A DNA stretch of 64,000 nucleotides from Cladorhizidae sp. MBARI D1340-BT2 (Eukaryota > Porifera > Demospongiae > Poecilosclerida > Cladorhizidae): contig JAQNBH010000008.1 in NCBI GenBank assembly GCA_028752905.1, positions 4,020,025 to 4,084,024 of the forward strand. Reading direction: 5' to 3'. Position numbers and translations under genes: made by a program. A model generated the notes under the pieces. It saw only the letters and a program-made list of their open reading frames with translations. It was not told the origin of the DNA and made no database searches. Positions 60,665 to 64,000 of this stretch are shown piece by piece; the first letter of the stretch is position 1, and each line of letters begins with the position of its first letter.

Positions 60665-61740
60665 ACTAGCTGTTGCTTAGCAGTGTAGACATCCACACTG
60701 GTGGACTAGCTGTTGCTTAGCAGTGTAGACATCCACACTGGTGGACTTGGCCACAACGATGATGCTTCTGGTGAGTCTAGAGATGACTAGGTCTAGTGCT
60801 ACATGTGTGTCTAGAGATGACTATGTATATTGGGAAGTGTGGTAGCACTCTCTATATTGGGAAGTGTGGTAGTGTCAGAGAAAGCCCTGACAGCGGAAGC
60901 TGTTAGAGGGGAAACACCGTCAGAGGGAGGTTGACACTACACACCCACAAGTGGCAGTAGACACCCACCAACTCAGAACCAAAACCGCAACTATGGATCA
61001 TCCCACTTGGACAGCAGAGACCCCTGATTGGTTGGAAAAAGGAACTCCTGATTGGTCAGATCAGTCTCTGAGGAGAATGATCCTAGGCACAACACAAGAT
61101 AAACCAGCTGCCTATAAAAGAACAAGAGACTTCGAGAGAGGAGGAGAAGGAGTAATCAACAAGCTGGAAGAAAGAAGGAAAGCCCCTCAACAAACTAACT
61201 CCTCAATGAACTGAAGAGAGACTCAGAACTGAGCTGACTTGGCTCTGTGTAATATATAATTTGGTAGAAAACAATAGGAGTAATGATGTATTGATAGACG
61301 TGGTCGTGTACATCATTTTGTTATTGTTGATTATAATCAACTTACCTTATACAGAAAAGGAGGGCAGAGGTCTAGAGAGAGAGAGAGAAGACTGTTTGAT
61401 TATATACTTGGTCTAGATAAGGCTATTGTGAGAGAGAAGCAATAGTAAGGTCTGGGCGTCAAAGAAAGCGAACCTGGAAAGAGAAGTTGTGCTGAGACTT
61501 CTTCTGAAGATTTATATTGTTAGGAAGTAATATTCCGGCAATTGCCGTATAGGTTTGGACCGAAAACGCCCACTTCACGAAAACCACACTTTTTTTTTTT
61601 TTTTTTTTTTTTTATTTTTTTTTTTTACTTCACAGTATCATATTATGGTGAGACATGAATAGAAGTACACTGAAGGACAACTAGCCTACCTATGTGACTA
61701 GTAGCAATGGATAAAAATTATTAAATTAATATAAATAATT
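60665..61740 (+). repeat. C block 8
   Basis: 1076 bp. TATA at 61,113. The T tract 61,590-61,626 is 37 bases with one A at offset 25. Last C block in the window. Confidence 0.92.
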
Positions 61741-64000
61741 TATGTAGTGTATAATGCACACAGTGCAGGCACTAATGAGAGGCATCATATGTAGTGTATA
61801 ATGCACACAGTGCAGGCACTAATGAGAGGCATCATATGTAGTGTATAATGCACACAGTGCAGGCACTAATGAGAGGCATCATATGTAGTGTATAATGCAC
61901 ACAGTGCAGGCACTAATGAGAGGCATCCTATGTAGTGTATAATGCACACAGTGCAGCCACTAATGAGAGGCATCATATGTAGTGTATAATGCACACAGTG
62001 CAGCCACTAATGAGAGGCATCATATGTAGTGTATAATGCACACAGTGCAGGCACTAATGAGAGGCATCATATGTAGTGTATAATGCACACAGTGCAGGCA
62101 CTAATGAGAGGCATCATATGTAGTGTATAATGCACACAGTGCAGGCACTAATGAGAGGCATCATATGTAGTGTATAATGCACACAGTGCAGCCACTAATG
62201 AGAGGCATCATATGTAGTGTATAATGCACACAGTGCAGGCACTAATGAGAGGCATCATATGTAGTGTATAATGCACACAGTGCAGCCACTAATGAGAGGC
62301 ATCATATGTAGTGTATAATGCACACAGTGCAGGCACTAATGAGAGGCATCATATGTAGTGTATAATGCACACAGTGCAGGCACTAATGAGAGGCATCATA
62401 TGTAGTGTATAATGCACACAGTGCAGGCACTAATGAGAGGCATCATATGTAGTGTATAATGCACACAGTGCAGGCACTAATGAGAGGCATCATATGTAGT
62501 GTATAATGCACACAGTGCAGGCACTAATGAGAGGCATCATATGTAGTGTATAATGCACACAGTGCAGCCACTAATGAGAGGCATCATATGTAGTGTATAA
62601 TGCACACAGTGCAGGCACTAATGAGAGGCATCATATGTAGTGTATAATGCACACAGTGCAGCCACTAATGAGAGGCATCATATGTAGTGTATAATGCACA
62701 CAGTGCAGGCACTAATGAGAGGCATCATATGTAGTGTATAATGCACACAGTGCAGGCACTAATGAGAGGCATCATATGTAGTGTATAATGCACACAGTGC
62801 AGGCACTAATGAGAGTATTCATATGTAGTGTATAATACACACAGTGCAGGCACTAATGAGAGGCATCATATGTAGTGTATAATGCACACAGTGCAGGCAC
62901 TAATGAGAGGCATCATATGTAGTGTATAATGCACACAGTGCAGGCACTAATGAGAGGCATCATATGTAGTGTATAATGCACACAGTGCAGGCACTAATGA
63001 GAGGCATCATATGTAGTGTATAATGCACACAGTGCAGGCACTAATGAGAGGCATCATATGTAGTGTATAATGCACACAGTGCAGCCACTAATGAGAGGCA
63101 TCATATGTAGTGTATAATACACACAGTGCAGGCACTAATGAGAGGCATCATATGTAGTGTATAATGCACACAGTGCAGGCACTAATGAGAGGCATCATAT
63201 GTAGTGTATAATACACACAGTGCAGCCACTAATGAGAGGCATCATATGTAGTGTATAATGCACACAGTGCAGGCACTAATGAGAGGCATCATATGTAGTG
63301 TATAATGCACACAGTGCAGGCACTAATGAGAGGCATCCTATGTAGTGTATAATGCACACAGTGCAGCCACTAATGAGAGGCATCATATGTAGTGTATAAT
63401 GCACACAGTGCAGCCACTAATGAGAGGCATCATATGTAGTGTATAATGCACACAATGCAGGCACTAATGAGAGGCATCATATGTAGTGTATAATGCACAC
63501 AGTGCAGGCACTAATGAGAGGCATCATATGTAGTGTATAATGCACACAGTGCAGGCACTAATGAGAGGCATCATATGTAGTGTATAATGCACACAGTGCA
63601 GGCACTAATGAGAGGCATCATATGTAGTGTATAATACACACAGTGCAGGCACTAATGAGAGGCATCATATGTAGTGTATAATGCACACAGTGCAGGCACT
63701 AATGAGAGGCATCATATGTAGTGTATAATGCACACAGTGCAGCCACTAATGAGAGGCATCATATGTAGTGTATAATGCACACAGTGCAGGCACTAATGAG
63801 AGGCATCATATGTAGTGTATAATGCACACAGTGCAGGCACTAATGAGAGGCATCATATGTAGTGTATAATACACACAGTGCAGGCACTAATGAGAGGCAT
63901 CATATGTAGTGTATAATGCACACAGTGCAGGCACTAATGAGAGGCATCATATGTAGTGTATAATGCACACAGTGCAGCCACTAATGAGAGGCATCATATG
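61741..64000. repeat. 47-bp satellite array S19, at least 48 units, open at the window edge
   Basis: Begins like S18, including CATCCTATG in unit 4. CATCCTATG followed by two C-type units recurs near 63,337, so S18-type sequence is repeated inside. No B or C block follows before the window ends. Confidence 0.96.

Noticed and set aside
50134..61214. A 6462-bp super-period covering three composite repeats
   Set aside because: The distances match exactly (2107 + 2107 + 2248), but the variant orders of S15/S18 and S13/S16 differ, so the equality follows from fixed block lengths and not from a triplet duplication.
61741..64000. Telomeric repeat or chromosome end
   Set aside because: No TTAGGG-type repeats are present; the array simply continues past the window edge.

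Overview
The window looks like nuclear DNA of an intron-bearing animal. It has double MYND zinc-finger coding fragments with splice-site-like borders, an 84-bp intron-like segment, AT-rich intergenic DNA, terminal-inverted-repeat elements and megasatellite-scale tandem arrays. There is no operon structure, no ribosome binding sites, and no rRNA, tRNA or CRISPR array. An early-branching metazoan such as a demosponge fits the style, but that is an inference; nothing in the sequence fixes the species.

Region 1 (1-11,027) is a 5.4-kb tandem duplication (1-5376 and 5377-about 10,312) followed by a partial third copy (10,313-11,027). Each full copy carries a large inverted repeat of about 0.8-kb arms holding a double-MYND segment, once on + and once on -. 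A short spliced gene remnant follows at 4646-5356, truncated in copy 2. All five MYND segments carry frameshifts, and some carry a stop or a lost zinc ligand, so I read them as decaying pseudogene copies. A 157-bp element with perfect 22-bp terminal inverted repeats lies in the spacer of each inverted repeat.

Region 2 (11,028-12,317) is a single-copy block whose ends are near-matching inverted repeats of the CAGTGG-GGATCCAG type, compatible with a non-autonomous hAT-like element. Its right end directly abuts the first satellite unit.

Region 3 (12,314-44,082) is a 47-bp satellite interrupted ten times by a non-satellite block of about 0.55-0.6 kb ('A block'). The A block holds an 84- or 75-nt exon-like segment with an open frame. 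Blocks and arrays were co-amplified in nested higher-order repeats, including a near-identical 7.1-kb tandem duplication (27,811-about 34,550 and 34,820-about 41,650).

Region 4 (44,083-64,000) is eight copies of a composite higher-order repeat of 2.1-3.2 kb: 47-bp satellite (S), then an 18-21-copy 25-bp minisatellite (B), then a 1.08-kb block (C). The C block has promoter-like architecture (two inverted CCAAT boxes and a TATA box) and a poly(T) tract. The satellite runs off the right edge of the window. In total about 33.5 kb, roughly 710 units, is the 47-bp satellite.

I find no intact protein-coding gene that I would defend. The 87-codon frame repeated eight times in the C blocks starts at GTG and covers the promoter motifs, so it is probably not a protein.
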